In this document: positions 43,286 through 53,335 of the stretch, piece after piece
How positions within the stretch are numbered: position 1 is the stretch's first letter
Layout of the letters: every line of letters starts with the position of its first letter
Source: Robertmurraya korlensis
GTDB taxonomy: Bacteria; Bacillota; Bacilli; Bacillales; Cytobacillaceae
NCBI RefSeq assembly: GCF_023715225.1
Contig: NZ_JAMBNS010000007.1
Span: 186,001 to 250,000, forward strand
Length of the DNA stretch: 64,000 nt
Direction of reading: 5' to 3'
The notes under the pieces: generated by a model
Seen by the model: only the letters and a program-made list of their open reading frames with translations
What the model was told of the DNA's origin: nothing
Databases searched by the model: none
Program-made: the position numbers and the translations under genes

Positions 43286-45646
43286 ATGAAAAAGCAAAAG
43301 TTAGTTATGGTCGGTAATGGTATGGCCGGAGTTCGGTGTTTAGAGGAAATTCTTAAGACTGATTCCGACATGTTTGAGATTACGGTAGTTGGGAGCGAAC
43401 CTCACCCAAACTATAACCGAATCCTTCTATCTTCCGTTCTGCAAGGAACTAAAAAGCTTGAAGAAATAACCATTAATGATTTTAAGTGGTATGAGCAGCA
43501 TCAGATTCAACTTTTTACAGGAGAAACTGTTGTTGCTATTGATCATAAAAGCCAACTAGTGATGACAGATAAAGGTCGCAGCTTGTACTATGACCGATTG
43601 ATATTGGCAACGGGTTCCGTTCCTTTTGTACTTCCCTTGCCTGGAGTGGAGAAAGAAGGTGTCATCTCATTTCGGACAATTGAGGATTGTCAAAAGATGC
43701 AGGAAACGGCCAAAAATCATAAAAAGGCAGTCGTCATTGGTGGTGGATTATTAGGGTTAGAAGCAGCAAGGGGACTATTACACCTCGGAATGGAGGTGCA
43801 TGTTGTTCATATTAGTAGCTTCTTAATGGAAAGACAGCTGGATGAAACCGCAGCAAAAATGCTACAAGCAGAGCTTGAAAAGCAAGGGATGAAGTTTCTA
43901 TTAGAAAAACAAACCGAAGAGATTTTAGGTGATCAACGAATCGAAGGGATCCGTTTTACGGATGGAACCTCTGTTGAGGCCGACTTGCTTGTAATGGCTG
44001 TTGGCGTAAGACCCAATATTCACTTGGCGAAAGAAAGTGGCATAACAGTTAATCGGGCGATTGTCGTTAATGACTTTCTAGAGACGAGTATTCCCAATAT
44101 TTTTGCTGTAGGAGAATGTGTGGAACATCAAGGTATGGTATATGGCCTTGTAAAGCCACTTTATGAACAGGCAGTTGTCTTAGCGAAGCGTATTTGTGGG
44201 GTAGATGGACAAAGTTATAAGGGTACTGTGTTAGCCACTCAATTAAAAATTTCCGGTGTTGATGTGTTTTCTATCGGAGCATTTCAAGAGGATTCAGAAA
44301 AAAAGTCAATAAAAATACATGATGAAGTGGAAGGTACTTATAAAAGGCTGGTATTCCAAGAAGATAAAATAATTGGAGCAGTGCTCTTTGGGGATACGAG
44401 TGACCGAACGAAATTACAAAATATGATTCTTAAAAAGCAAGATGTATCTGATATGGAAAAAGTGACTATTTTTCAATCAAGTGGTTCGGGAACAGCGGTT
44501 ACCTCCATGGCAGCTACTGAAATCATCTGTAATTGTAATGGAGTTTCCAAGGGGACAATTATTGAAGCTGTTCATAACCATGGTTGTTCTACTGTAGACG
44601 ACGTAAAAGCATGTACAAAGGCTTCCGGCTCTTGCGGAGGGTGTAAACCGCTTGTTTCAGAGCTATTATCTTATATTCATAGTGATGAATTTGATGAAAT
44701 GAAGATCGAGAAACCTACGATGTGTCATTGTACAAGGCTAACTGAGGATGAGGTTGTGCACGAGATGCAGGTGCAAAATTTATCCTCTGTTAACGAAGTC
44801 ATGCAAGCACTGAACTGGAAACACAAAGAGGGGTGTTCCAAATGTGTTCCAGCTTTAACGTATTACTTAAGTATGATCAATCCAGAGTATGAGAATGTTC
44901 AAGAAACATTATTTGTCAACGAAAAGATGAATGCTACATTGCAAAAGGATGGAACGTACTTTGTTGTCCCGCAAATGTATGGGGGAATGACCAATCCAAT
45001 TGAATTACGAAAAATTGCGAATGTCGCAGACAAATATGGAGTGTCAGAGTTAGCCATTACTAGTGAACAAAGAATTCATTTGATGGGCCTAACAAAAGAA
45101 GAGCTACCAAAGGTGTGGAATGATTTAAATATGCCCTTAAGTGCCACATACGGAAACAGAGTTCAGAATGTGAAGACGTGTATTGGTGAGCATATATGTC
45201 AATGTGATAAACGAAAGGCCCTACAGCTTTCAGCAACGCTAGAAAAGAAACTTGAGTATCTGATTACTCCTTACCGGGTGAAAATAGGTGTCTCTGCATG
45301 CTTGCATAATGGTGCTGGTTCGACAACGAAGGATATTGGAATCATTGGCACAAAGCGGGGCTGGGAAATTTATGTGGGAGGAAGCAGTGGTCGAAGTGTG
45401 AAGGCTGGTCAATTATTTACAGTTGCTGAAACAGAAGAAGAGGCGGTGTATTTCATTTGTGGTCTAATTCAGTACTACAGAGAAACGGCTAATTACTCCG
45501 AAAGAACATGGAAATGGGTGGATCGAGTGAGCCTATTGCATGTGAGAGAAGTGCTATTTGATTTCGAACTCCGCCAGCAGTTGTTAGAACGATTAGAAGA
45601 GGATTGCTTAATGATAAAGGGCCCTAAAGATGTTCCTATTTTTTAA
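43286..45646 (+). CDS. nasB: Assimilatory nitrate reductase electron-transfer subunit NasB
   Basis: A 786-residue NirB-like flavoprotein that passes electrons from NAD(P)H to NasC. ATG 43286 follows TTGGGGG. It has a FAD motif (VMVGNGMAGVRCLEEI), an NAD motif (VVIGGGLLGLEAARGLL), a [2Fe-2S] BFD-type domain (ICNCNGVSKGT...ACTKASGSCGGCKP) and a second cysteine domain. The C-terminal siroheme domain has CIGEHIC (Cys632, 638) and Cys672, but Gly676 where the fourth Cys should be, so it cannot ligate the cluster normally. That fits an electron-transfer protein. Confidence 0.88.
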   Translation: MKKQKLVMVGNGMAGVRCLEEILKTDSDMFEITVVGSEPHPNYNRILLSSVLQGTKKLEEITINDFKWYEQHQIQLFTGETVVAIDHKSQLVMTDKGRSLYYDRLILATGSVPFVLPLPGVEKEGVISFRTIEDCQKMQETAKNHKKAVVIGGGLLGLEAARGLLHLGMEVHVVHISSFLMERQLDETAAKMLQAELEKQGMKFLLEKQTEEILGDQRIEGIRFTDGTSVEADLLVMAVGVRPNIHLAKESGITVNRAIVVNDFLETSIPNIFAVGECVEHQGMVYGLVKPLYEQAVVLAKRICGVDGQSYKGTVLATQLKISGVDVFSIGAFQEDSEKKSIKIHDEVEGTYKRLVFQEDKIIGAVLFGDTSDRTKLQNMILKKQDVSDMEKVTIFQSSGSGTAVTSMAATEIICNCNGVSKGTIIEAVHNHGCSTVDDVKACTKASGSCGGCKPLVSELLSYIHSDEFDEMKIEKPTMCHCTRLTEDEVVHEMQVQNLSSVNEVMQALNWKHKEGCSKCVPALTYYLSMINPEYENVQETLFVNEKMNATLQKDGTYFVVPQMYGGMTNPIELRKIANVADKYGVSELAITSEQRIHLMGLTKEELPKVWNDLNMPLSATYGNRVQNVKTCIGEHICQCDKRKALQLSATLEKKLEYLITPYRVKIGVSACLHNGAGSTTKDIGIIGTKRGWEIYVGGSSGRSVKAGQLFTVAETEEEAVYFICGLIQYYRETANYSERTWKWVDRVSLLHVREVLFDFELRQQLLERLEEDCLMIKGPKDVPIF

Positions 45647-45685
45647 AAGGTAGTACTAAAGAGTATAAGGATTGAGGGTGATGAT

Positions 45686-47830
45686 GTGACTGAAATGCTA
45701 TTAAAATACTTTCGTACAAAACAAAATCATGTAGAGTCAGAGAAAACATACGACTCGCAATGTCCATTTTGCAGCATGCAATGCAAGATGCAGCTCATAG
45801 AGCAATCAATCGTTACGCGCAAAAAATACACCACTGTGGGATTAGATAATCCAACTACACAGGGAAGATTATGTGTGAAAGGCATTAATGCCCACCAACA
45901 TACTTTTCATAAAGACCGACTAAAGTACCCGCTCATAAAGGTAAACGGGGAGTTTGTTCGTGCCACATGGGAAGAGGCACTAGCAGTCATTAAAAGTAAT
46001 ATTCAGTCTATTCAAGAACTCCATGGAAAAGACGCAATGGCGGTGTACGGAAGTGCCTCGATCACGAACGAAGAAGCCTATTTACTAGGGAAATTTGCTC
46101 GTGTCGCGTTGCAAACAAAGTACATTGACTACAATGGTAGGCTTTGTATGTCTTCAGCGGCTTCGGCTGCTACTCAAACCTTCGGGATGGACCGAGGATT
46201 TACCAATAGCATAAGTGAAATTCCTTCTTCTCGTTGTATTATTCTTGCAGGAACAAATATTGCAGAATGCCAACCGACTATCATGCCTTATTTTGAAAAG
46301 GCAAAGGAAAATGGTGCTTATATTATTGCAATAGACCCTCGTGAAACGGGAACAACGAAACTAGCAGACTTGCATATTAAGGTGAAGCCTGGAACAGATG
46401 CCGCTTTTGCAAATGGAGTCTTAAAGGTCATTATTGAAGAACAGCTTTATAACAAAAGCTTTATCTCAGAAAGAGTCAATGGATTCGAAGATGTGAAGGA
46501 GAATGTATCCTCGATGACTCTTGAGGAAATCGAATTCTTTTCCGGTGTTCCGATTGAACAGATTCGTAAGGTTGCACACCGGTTTGCAAAAGAAGAAACA
46601 GGTATGATTTTTACAGCACGCGGAGTAGAGCAACACACAGATGGGTCCGCAGCAGTTAGAAATTTTCTAAATATATTACTTTCGGTTGGGAAAATTGGAA
46701 AACCAGGCTGTGGGTACGGAGCGATTACTGGTCAAGGAAATGGTCAAGGAGCAAGGGAGCATGGACAAAAGGCCGACCAACTTCCTGGCTATAGACTCAT
46801 AGAAAACGAAGATCATCGAGCTTATATTGCAAAGGTATGGGGAGTTAATGAAGAAGAGCTGCCGAGAAAGGGAGTCTCTGCATATGAGATGTTTGAAAAA
46901 ATTCATGACGGTGACATATCCGGAATGCTTTTGATGTGTTCTAACCCTATTGTCTCTAATCCCAATGCACATTTTGTGGAGGAAGCTCTACAAAAACTTT
47001 CTTTTCTTGTTGTGGTTGACTTATTTGTATCTGAAACGGCTCGATTAGCAGATGTGATCTTACCGGCTTCCTCCTACTTAGAGGATGAAGGAACGATGAC
47101 CAATGTAGAGGGGAGAATCACGTTACGTGAGGCAAGTTATCCTTGTCCAGAAGAAGTAAAGCACGATTGGCAAATTCTTTGCGAAATTGCCCATGAACTT
47201 GGGAAGGGGAAGTATTTTTCTTTTGCATCCGCGGAGGAGATTTTTAACGAACTACGGATCGCTAGTAAAGGTGGAATTGCTGATTATTATGGAGTGACAT
47301 ATGAACGCCTAAGAAAGGAAAAGGGACTGTTATGGCCTTGTCCAACTATAAATCATAAAGGAACGGTCAGGCTTTTTGAAAATTCGTTTGCTCATCCTGA
47401 TGGAAAAGCAAAGATGGTTTCTGTTTCTAATATCGCCCCTGTTACAAAGGATCAGGTATGTGAAGAGTTTCCACTTTATTTAACAACAGGTCGAGTGATG
47501 TCTCATTATTTAACAGGTGTTCAAACCCGTAAAAGTGCTTCATTAGCAGCAAGAAATGTGGAATCGCATGTGGAGATTCATCCAGCCACAGCTTTAAAAT
47601 ACGGGATTAGAGACGAAACACTTGTGAAGATTGCGTCTAGGAGAGGCAGTATTGTCGTACGGAGTAAGCTGTCGGATAGTATTCGTCAAGACACACTGTT
47701 TGTTCCTTTTCACTGGGCCAATTCACAAAATGTGAATTTCCTTGTCGGAAAGGAATTGGATCCAACCTGTCGTATGCCTGGATTTAAATTAAGCGCCGTA
47801 AAAATAAGCTCAGCTATGGATGTCGGATGA
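45686..47830 (+). CDS. nasC: Assimilatory nitrate reductase catalytic subunit NasC
   Basis: A 714-residue molybdopterin (bis-MGD) oxidoreductase that reduces nitrate to nitrite in the cytoplasm. The N-terminal [4Fe-4S] motif is CPFCSMQC...GRLCVKG (Cys26, 29, 33, 63). Other signatures are GSASITNEEAYLLGKFAR, PGCGYGAITGQGNGQGAREHG and the C-terminal TGRVMSHYLTGVQTRKS. GTG 45686 behind GAGGGTGAT is the probable start; ATG 45695 is possible. It is 39 bp downstream of nasB. Confidence 0.93.
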   Translation: MTEMLLKYFRTKQNHVESEKTYDSQCPFCSMQCKMQLIEQSIVTRKKYTTVGLDNPTTQGRLCVKGINAHQHTFHKDRLKYPLIKVNGEFVRATWEEALAVIKSNIQSIQELHGKDAMAVYGSASITNEEAYLLGKFARVALQTKYIDYNGRLCMSSAASAATQTFGMDRGFTNSISEIPSSRCIILAGTNIAECQPTIMPYFEKAKENGAYIIAIDPRETGTTKLADLHIKVKPGTDAAFANGVLKVIIEEQLYNKSFISERVNGFEDVKENVSSMTLEEIEFFSGVPIEQIRKVAHRFAKEETGMIFTARGVEQHTDGSAAVRNFLNILLSVGKIGKPGCGYGAITGQGNGQGAREHGQKADQLPGYRLIENEDHRAYIAKVWGVNEEELPRKGVSAYEMFEKIHDGDISGMLLMCSNPIVSNPNAHFVEEALQKLSFLVVVDLFVSETARLADVILPASSYLEDEGTMTNVEGRITLREASYPCPEEVKHDWQILCEIAHELGKGKYFSFASAEEIFNELRIASKGGIADYYGVTYERLRKEKGLLWPCPTINHKGTVRLFENSFAHPDGKAKMVSVSNIAPVTKDQVCEEFPLYLTTGRVMSHYLTGVQTRKSASLAARNVESHVEIHPATALKYGIRDETLVKIASRRGSIVVRSKLSDSIRQDTLFVPFHWANSQNVNFLVGKELDPTCRMPGFKLSAVKISSAMDVG

Positions 47831-47893
47831 CGATAATTTTGGGTGATTTACTCTTTTAATATTCGGAAAATTCGGTTTACGAACTAAAAAGGG

Positions 47894-47927
47894 TGTTAGG
47901 TAATCTAACATGTTAAACAATTTTACA
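47894..47927. promoter_or_regulatory. Two abutting TnrA/GlnR boxes before nasD
   Basis: TGTTAGGTAATCTAACA (47894-47910) is followed without a gap by TGTTAAACAATTTTACA (47911-47927); each has one deviation from the consensus. With a TACAGT -10 candidate at 47940-47945, the first box centres near -50 (activator position) and the second near -33 (repressor position). Confidence 0.65.
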
Positions 47928-47976
47928 CAAATCATGTGTTACAGTTTAAGAAACTTTCTTGGGGAGGCGCGTTAAT

Positions 47977-50391
47977 TTGGCAAAGAAAAAACTAATTCTT
48001 GTTGGTAACGGAATGGCAGGAGTCAGAACCATAGAAGAAATTTTAAAGCTTACAAAGGATCAATTTGAAATTACGATATTCGGGAGTGAGCCACATCCGA
48101 ATTATAATAGAATCCTACTTTCAAAGGTTCTACAAGGAGACACAGAGGTCGCTGATATTACTCTTAATGATTGGAGCTGGTATGAAGACAATGACATTCA
48201 GCTCTATACAGATGAGACAGTGGTTAAGGTTGATTCCGACCGAAAAGTAGTTGTTACAGATGCTGGAAGAGTAGAGCCTTACGATGAAGTGATTGTGGCA
48301 ACTGGTTCTGTCCCTTTCATTCTTCCCATTCCAGGTGCGAATAAGGAAGGTGTAACAGCGTTCCGGGATATAAAGGACACAGAAATTATGCTAAAGGCCT
48401 CTAAGAAATATAAAAAAGCGGCAGTAATCGGCGGAGGATTGTTAGGGCTTGAGGCGGCAAGGGGACTTCTAAACTTAGGGATGGAGGTTAGCGTCATCCA
48501 TCTAGCGCCTTATTTAATGGAGCGCCAGCTTGACCCAATGGCAGGAAAAATGTTGCAAACAGAATTAGAAAAGCAAGGAATGACGTTTTTATTAGAAAAA
48601 CAAACACAGGAGATTTTTGGAGAAGAGCGAGTCGAAGGCTTACGTTTCAGTGATGGAACCGAGATAGAAGCGGATCTGGTTGTTATGGCCGTTGGTATAA
48701 AACCTAATATTTCACTAGCAGTGGAAAGTGGGTTAGAGGTAAATCGAGGAATTGTTGTAAACGATTATATGCAAACGAATATCCCTCATGTATACGCTGT
48801 TGGGGAATGTGCAGAACATAACGGAATTCCATACGGACTTGTTGCCCCGCTTTATGAGCAAGGGAAAGTGTTAGCGAAAACGATTTGTGGTTCGAAGACT
48901 GAGCCGTATAAAGGTTCTGTATTGTATACCCAGTTAAAGGTATCTGGAGTTGAAGTGTTCTCTGCAGGTGATTTTACGGAAGGTGACGATAAAAAGGCTG
49001 TTAAAGTATTTGATGAGCAAGATAGCTATTATAAGAAACTCGTACTTCGAGGAAATCAAATTGTTGGTGCCGTTCTTTTCGGAGATAGCAGTGATGGAAA
49101 TCGTTTGGTTTCTATGATTCAAAAGCAGGCTGACATTTCAGACACAATGAAGGTATCCTTGCTGCAGCCAACTGGCCAAGAAGCAGGTGCTAGTCTAGTA
49201 GCAACGATGAGTGATGATGAAATCATTTGTGGATGTAATGGGGTATCAAAAGGAGCGATCGTTTCTGCTATTCAAACACAAGGCTGTTCATCTGTTGATG
49301 AAATTAAAGCCTGTACGAGCGCTTCCCGTTCTTGTGGTGGCTGTAAACCACTCGTTGCCGAGGTACTTCAGCTTACATTAGGTTCATCCTTTGACAGTAA
49401 GCAGCAAAAGGAAGCAATTTGCGGATGTACCACTCTATCTCGTGATGAGGTAGTAGAAGAAATCAAAGCAAAAGGTTTAACTCATGTAAAAGAAGTCATG
49501 TTTGTACTTGATTGGAAAACCGAAGAAGGATGCTCGAAATGTCGTCCAGCTCTTAACTATTATTTAGGTATGGTCAATCCGACTGGATATGAGGATGAGA
49601 AGGAATCAAGATTCGTTAATGAGCGAATGCACGCAAACATACAAAAGGATGGAACTTATTCTGTTGTGCCTAGAATGTACGGTGGAGTGACCAATGCAAA
49701 TGATTTAAGACGAATTGCTGATGTGGTAGATAAATATGAAATACCACTTGTAAAAGTGACTGGAGGACAACGAATCGACTTGTTTGGGGTAAAGAAGGAC
49801 GATCTTCCAAAGGTGTGGGAGGATCTTGATATGCCTTCAGGATTCGCTTATGGAAAATCACTTCGTACCGTTAAAACATGCGTAGGAGAACAATTCTGTC
49901 GTTTCGGTACGCAAGACTCGATGGGACTTGGAATTCAGTTAGAAAAGAAATATGAAGGTCTTCAAACACCTCATAAAGTAAAAATGGCTGTCTCAGCTTG
50001 CCCAAGAAGCTGTGCGGAATCAGGGTTTAAGGATATTGGATACATTGGCATTGATGGTGGCTGGGAACTTTATATTGGTGGAAATGGTGGCACCCATGTG
50101 CGTGGAGGGGATCTTCTTTACAAGGTAAAGACAGAGGAAGAGGTTATTGAAATTACTTCTGCGTATCTTCAATATTATCGAGAGACAGCGAACTATTTAG
50201 AGAGAACATCTGCTTGGGTGGACCGAGTTGGTTTGGACCATATCCGAGAGGTATTAGATGATAAAGAAAAACGTAAGGAGCTAAATGCTCGCATGGACAA
50301 AGCCTTATCTGTAATCGAGGATCCATGGAAGGCCATTATCGAGGACAAAAAGTTGAAAAAAGAACTGTTTGAAACAGTAGTAACATCGTAA
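47977..50391 (+). CDS. nasD: Nitrite reductase large subunit NasD (NirB)
   Basis: An 804-residue NADH nitrite reductase that makes ammonium. The start is TTG 47977, nine bases after GGGGAGG. It has the same FAD, NAD and BFD-type domains as NasB (LVGNGMAGVRTIEEI, VIGGGLLGLEAARGLL, ICGCNGVSKGA). Here the siroheme/[4Fe-4S] site is complete: KTCVGEQFC (Cys635, 641) and SACPRSC (Cys675, 679). NasB and NasD are clear paralogues. Siroheme synthesis genes are not in the window. Confidence 0.95.
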   Translation: MAKKKLILVGNGMAGVRTIEEILKLTKDQFEITIFGSEPHPNYNRILLSKVLQGDTEVADITLNDWSWYEDNDIQLYTDETVVKVDSDRKVVVTDAGRVEPYDEVIVATGSVPFILPIPGANKEGVTAFRDIKDTEIMLKASKKYKKAAVIGGGLLGLEAARGLLNLGMEVSVIHLAPYLMERQLDPMAGKMLQTELEKQGMTFLLEKQTQEIFGEERVEGLRFSDGTEIEADLVVMAVGIKPNISLAVESGLEVNRGIVVNDYMQTNIPHVYAVGECAEHNGIPYGLVAPLYEQGKVLAKTICGSKTEPYKGSVLYTQLKVSGVEVFSAGDFTEGDDKKAVKVFDEQDSYYKKLVLRGNQIVGAVLFGDSSDGNRLVSMIQKQADISDTMKVSLLQPTGQEAGASLVATMSDDEIICGCNGVSKGAIVSAIQTQGCSSVDEIKACTSASRSCGGCKPLVAEVLQLTLGSSFDSKQQKEAICGCTTLSRDEVVEEIKAKGLTHVKEVMFVLDWKTEEGCSKCRPALNYYLGMVNPTGYEDEKESRFVNERMHANIQKDGTYSVVPRMYGGVTNANDLRRIADVVDKYEIPLVKVTGGQRIDLFGVKKDDLPKVWEDLDMPSGFAYGKSLRTVKTCVGEQFCRFGTQDSMGLGIQLEKKYEGLQTPHKVKMAVSACPRSCAESGFKDIGYIGIDGGWELYIGGNGGTHVRGGDLLYKVKTEEEVIEITSAYLQYYRETANYLERTSAWVDRVGLDHIREVLDDKEKRKELNARMDKALSVIEDPWKAIIEDKKLKKELFETVVTS

Positions 50392-50418
50392 TACAAGATA
50401 AAAGGAGGAGATCTTCGA

Positions 50419-50742
50419 ATGGTTAATAAAAACATCAGTAAGGTATTAATTGGCTCCCTTCAAGAATTGCCAGAGCGCTTAGGGAAGACATTTCATGTGG
50501 GAAACATGGAACTTGCGGTATTTAAGCTTTCCAACGGAAAGGTACGAGCGATTGAAAACCGTTGTCCTCATAAAGGTGGCGTATTAAGCGAAGGAATCGT
50601 CAGTGGTGATTCGGTCTTCTGCCCGATGCATGATTGGAAGATCTGCTTAGAGGATGGCTTGGTTCAAGCACCGGATACAGGTTGTGTCAAAACCTATCCA
50701 ACGGTAGTAGAAGGAGAAGACGTGTTTCTTCTTATTGAATAG
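50419..50742 (+). CDS. nasE: Nitrite reductase small subunit NasE (NirD)
   Basis: A 107-residue Rieske-type protein, the small subunit of nitrite reductase. The [2Fe-2S] motif is CPHKGG (Cys49, His51) and CPMHDWK (Cys68, His71). ATG 50419 follows AAAGGAGGAG, 27 bp after nasD. A terminator follows. Confidence 0.95.
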   Translation: MVNKNISKVLIGSLQELPERLGKTFHVGNMELAVFKLSNGKVRAIENRCPHKGGVLSEGIVSGDSVFCPMHDWKICLEDGLVQAPDTGCVKTYPTVVEGEDVFLLIE

Positions 50743-50756
50743 TAATCATATGCAGA

Positions 50757-50815
50757 CAAGGAAAAGGGGTTCTTCTTAGTTGCTCTCGGAGTAACGGAGA
50801 ATTCCTTTTCTTTTT
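50757..50815 (+). terminator. Terminator of nasDE
   Basis: GAAAAGGGGTTCT and AGAATTCCTTTTC pair with G-T wobbles around an inner smaller hairpin; a T-run follows. Confidence 0.7.
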
Positions 50816-51029
50816 ACCTGAATATTTATTAGAGTATATAAATAAAAACACAAATTCATCTTGAAAAAGTATTCTTTTATGCATTATAATTCAAAAGGTA
50901 GTTGGAATTATACATTAGAAGTTCTTGTTATTTTAAAAATTCGGAAAATTTCGCTTGAATATGAAGTATTTTCTGCTTTAAAATGGATAAAGGAAGTTTT
51001 TCCTTCACCAAATCCAAGAAGGTGACGAG

Positions 51030-51893
51030 ATGAGTATGGAGCAAAAGACGGTAACGCAAAAGATTAAAGGTAACTTTTCGGCATTATCTTCAGGTCAAAA
51101 GAAAGTAGCAGAGTTTTTGCTAGAGCACTTGGATGAAGGTTCATTACTCACAGCTTTCCAAATTGGGCGAAAAGTGGGCGTTAGTGAAACAACAGTTATT
51201 CGCTTAGCGTATGCATTAGGCTTTAGTGGCTACTCAGAAATGCAGGAAACGGTTCGAAGAGAATGGCTAACACATGTACAACCAGGAAAAAGCGAAGGAA
51301 AACCTTCAAGTAGAGATGGTGTTGAAGAAAATCAGTTGTTTCATCAAATCATCGAGAAAGAGAGCCAAGTTCTAAATCAATTGCTTAACCAGTTAGAAAT
51401 AGAACAAATATGGCGAGTAGTGGATAAGCTTCACCAATCAAAGCGGATATTTATCGCTGGCTTTGGTAGCTCATATGCTGCTGCCTACTGGTTATATTAC
51501 GCACTAAAACAGATGAGAGAAAATGTGTTTCTTTCTAGCCCAAGTGGCTTTTTGCCTGAAGAAATATGTGAACTTGATGAGCAGTCAACCGTTATGATGT
51601 TCTCCTATCCTCGTTACCGAAGAGAATCACTTAAGCTAGCAAACTATGCAAACAATCAAAAAGCAACCCTCATAGCGATTACAGATCGGCAGCTTTCGCC
51701 TATTGGCCAGCTCGCACAATTGACCTTAACAACAGAGGAGCATTTAGAATCGAGTCATCATTCAATAGCTTCGGTGATTGGTTTGCTTGAGGTGATTATC
51801 TCTGGATTGAACAAAAGGGACAGTGAAAACAGCCATGTCCGTCAGAAGAAATTAGAGCAGTTATATTCCGAGCAAAATATTTTTTTAGAATGA
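51030..51893 (+). CDS. MurR/RpiR family regulator
   Basis: A 287-residue regulator with an RpiR helix-turn-helix (VGVSETTVIRLAYALGFSGYSEMQETV) and a C-terminal SIS sugar-phosphate domain (FIAGFGSSYAAAYWLYYALKQM, MFSYPRYRRESLKLA). ATG 51030 follows GAAGGTGACGAG. It is 33 bp before the YjiH gene in the same direction and heads the cluster, so it probably controls it. The usual RpiR ligand is a phosphosugar, which is odd for an amino-acid cluster; the SIS site may bind another ligand here. Confidence 0.92.
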   Translation: MSMEQKTVTQKIKGNFSALSSGQKKVAEFLLEHLDEGSLLTAFQIGRKVGVSETTVIRLAYALGFSGYSEMQETVRREWLTHVQPGKSEGKPSSRDGVEENQLFHQIIEKESQVLNQLLNQLEIEQIWRVVDKLHQSKRIFIAGFGSSYAAAYWLYYALKQMRENVFLSSPSGFLPEEICELDEQSTVMMFSYPRYRRESLKLANYANNQKATLIAITDRQLSPIGQLAQLTLTTEEHLESSHHSIASVIGLLEVIISGLNKRDSENSHVRQKKLEQLYSEQNIFLE

Positions 51894-51926
51894 AAAAATA
51901 GTTATTTAAGAGGAGGCTCAACCTAT

Positions 51927-53315
51927 ATGACCAATGCTTCAAATGTTAGAGTAGATAGAAAAGAAGCTTTACAAAAATCTTTTTCTGTTCAAGATTATAT
52001 GAAATTTATCTTACCATCCTTATTCGGTATTATGCTATTTATTATTCCTATTTCAAATGGTGAAGGAATAACAATACCAGTTGCATTCCTTGCCAGCCAA
52101 TTAAATACCCTTTTTGTTGATCAAATTCCAGCCTTTGCAACGGGTGTCATTATTCTATCTGTTTTAGGTTCACTTATTGCAGTTATTGCCAAGCCACAAT
52201 TTATTCTCGAAAATATCTTTTTAAATAAACTGTTAAATGTAAGCAAGTTTTGGTTGATTGCACGTGTATTAGGGGCAATTTTTACAGTGATCGCACTTAC
52301 GAAAGTAGGACCAGAATTTATTTACTCTGAAAATACAGGAGGGATGCTGCTATTTAGCCTACTTCCGATTTTATTAACCACTTTTTTACTTGCAGGATTT
52401 CTATTGCCACTTCTTTTGAACTTTGGGTTATTAGAGTTTTTTGGAGCATTAACAATGAAGATTATGCGACCAATTTTCAAACTGCCTGGACGATCTTCTC
52501 TTGACTGCTTAGCATCATGGGTAGGGGACGGGACAATCGGTGTACTACTAACAACGAAGCAATATGAGGAAGGGTATTATACAAAAAGAGAGGCAGCGGT
52601 AATTGCTACAACCTTCTCCGTTGTTTCCATTACTTTTACCATTGTTGTTATTCAATACTTGAATCTTGATAAATACTTTCTTCATTATTATGCTACGATC
52701 GTGATTGCTGGATTAGCAGCAGCTGTGATTATGCCACGTATTCCGCCGCTTTCTAGAAAAGCTGACACAGGCTATGAGCATGCTACGTTAGTCAAGGAAA
52801 CGAGTATTCCAGCTGGTACATCGTACGCCCAGTGGGGATTAGCGCAAGCAGTTAGTAAAGCAAAGACAAATACAAGTGTAAAGGCAACATTAAAAGAAGG
52901 ACTTCAAAATGTACTTGATATGTGGATGGGAGTTCTACCAATCGTTATGGCTATTGGAGTCACTGCTTTAGTGATTGCAGAATTTACACCGGTGTTCTCC
53001 ATACTAGGAAAGCCGATTGAGCCAATCTTAACATTAATGCAAATACCTGAAGCAGACCAGGCTGCTCAAACGATGGTTGTAGGATTTGCGGACATGTTCC
53101 TACCAGCCATTATTGGAAGTGGAATTGAAAGTGAATTAACACGTTTTGTTATTGCTTGTGTATCCGTTACGCAACTGATTTACCTTTCTGAGATGGGCGG
53201 ATTACTACTAGGATCAAAACTACCGGTTAGCTTCAAAGATTTAGTATTAATCTTCTTGATTCGTACTGCCATTACTTTACCGATTGTTGCGATTGCAGCA
53301 CATATTATCTTTTAA
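51927..53315 (+). CDS. YjiH-type membrane protein (nucleoside-recognition fold)
   Basis: A 462-residue protein with about ten membrane helices, matching the YjiH family with GATE-type nucleoside-recognition helices (FILPSLFGIMLFIIPISNGEG, WVGDGTIGVLLTTKQYEEGYYTKREAA, MVVGFADMFLPAIIGSGIESELTRFVIACVSVTQ). ATG 51927 follows AGAGGAGG. Transport function is likely but unproven. Gene order suggests uptake of a substrate for the downstream enzymes, such as a D-amino acid or N-acyl amino acid. Confidence 0.82.
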   Translation: MTNASNVRVDRKEALQKSFSVQDYMKFILPSLFGIMLFIIPISNGEGITIPVAFLASQLNTLFVDQIPAFATGVIILSVLGSLIAVIAKPQFILENIFLNKLLNVSKFWLIARVLGAIFTVIALTKVGPEFIYSENTGGMLLFSLLPILLTTFLLAGFLLPLLLNFGLLEFFGALTMKIMRPIFKLPGRSSLDCLASWVGDGTIGVLLTTKQYEEGYYTKREAAVIATTFSVVSITFTIVVIQYLNLDKYFLHYYATIVIAGLAAAVIMPRIPPLSRKADTGYEHATLVKETSIPAGTSYAQWGLAQAVSKAKTNTSVKATLKEGLQNVLDMWMGVLPIVMAIGVTALVIAEFTPVFSILGKPIEPILTLMQIPEADQAAQTMVVGFADMFLPAIIGSGIESELTRFVIACVSVTQLIYLSEMGGLLLGSKLPVSFKDLVLIFLIRTAITLPIVAIAAHIIF

Positions 53316-53335
53316 CTAGAAGGGTTCTGACATAA

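Noticed and set aside
43286-45646. NasB as a second nitrite reductase
   Set aside because: The fourth siroheme-cluster cysteine is replaced by glycine and gene order matches nasB-nasC.
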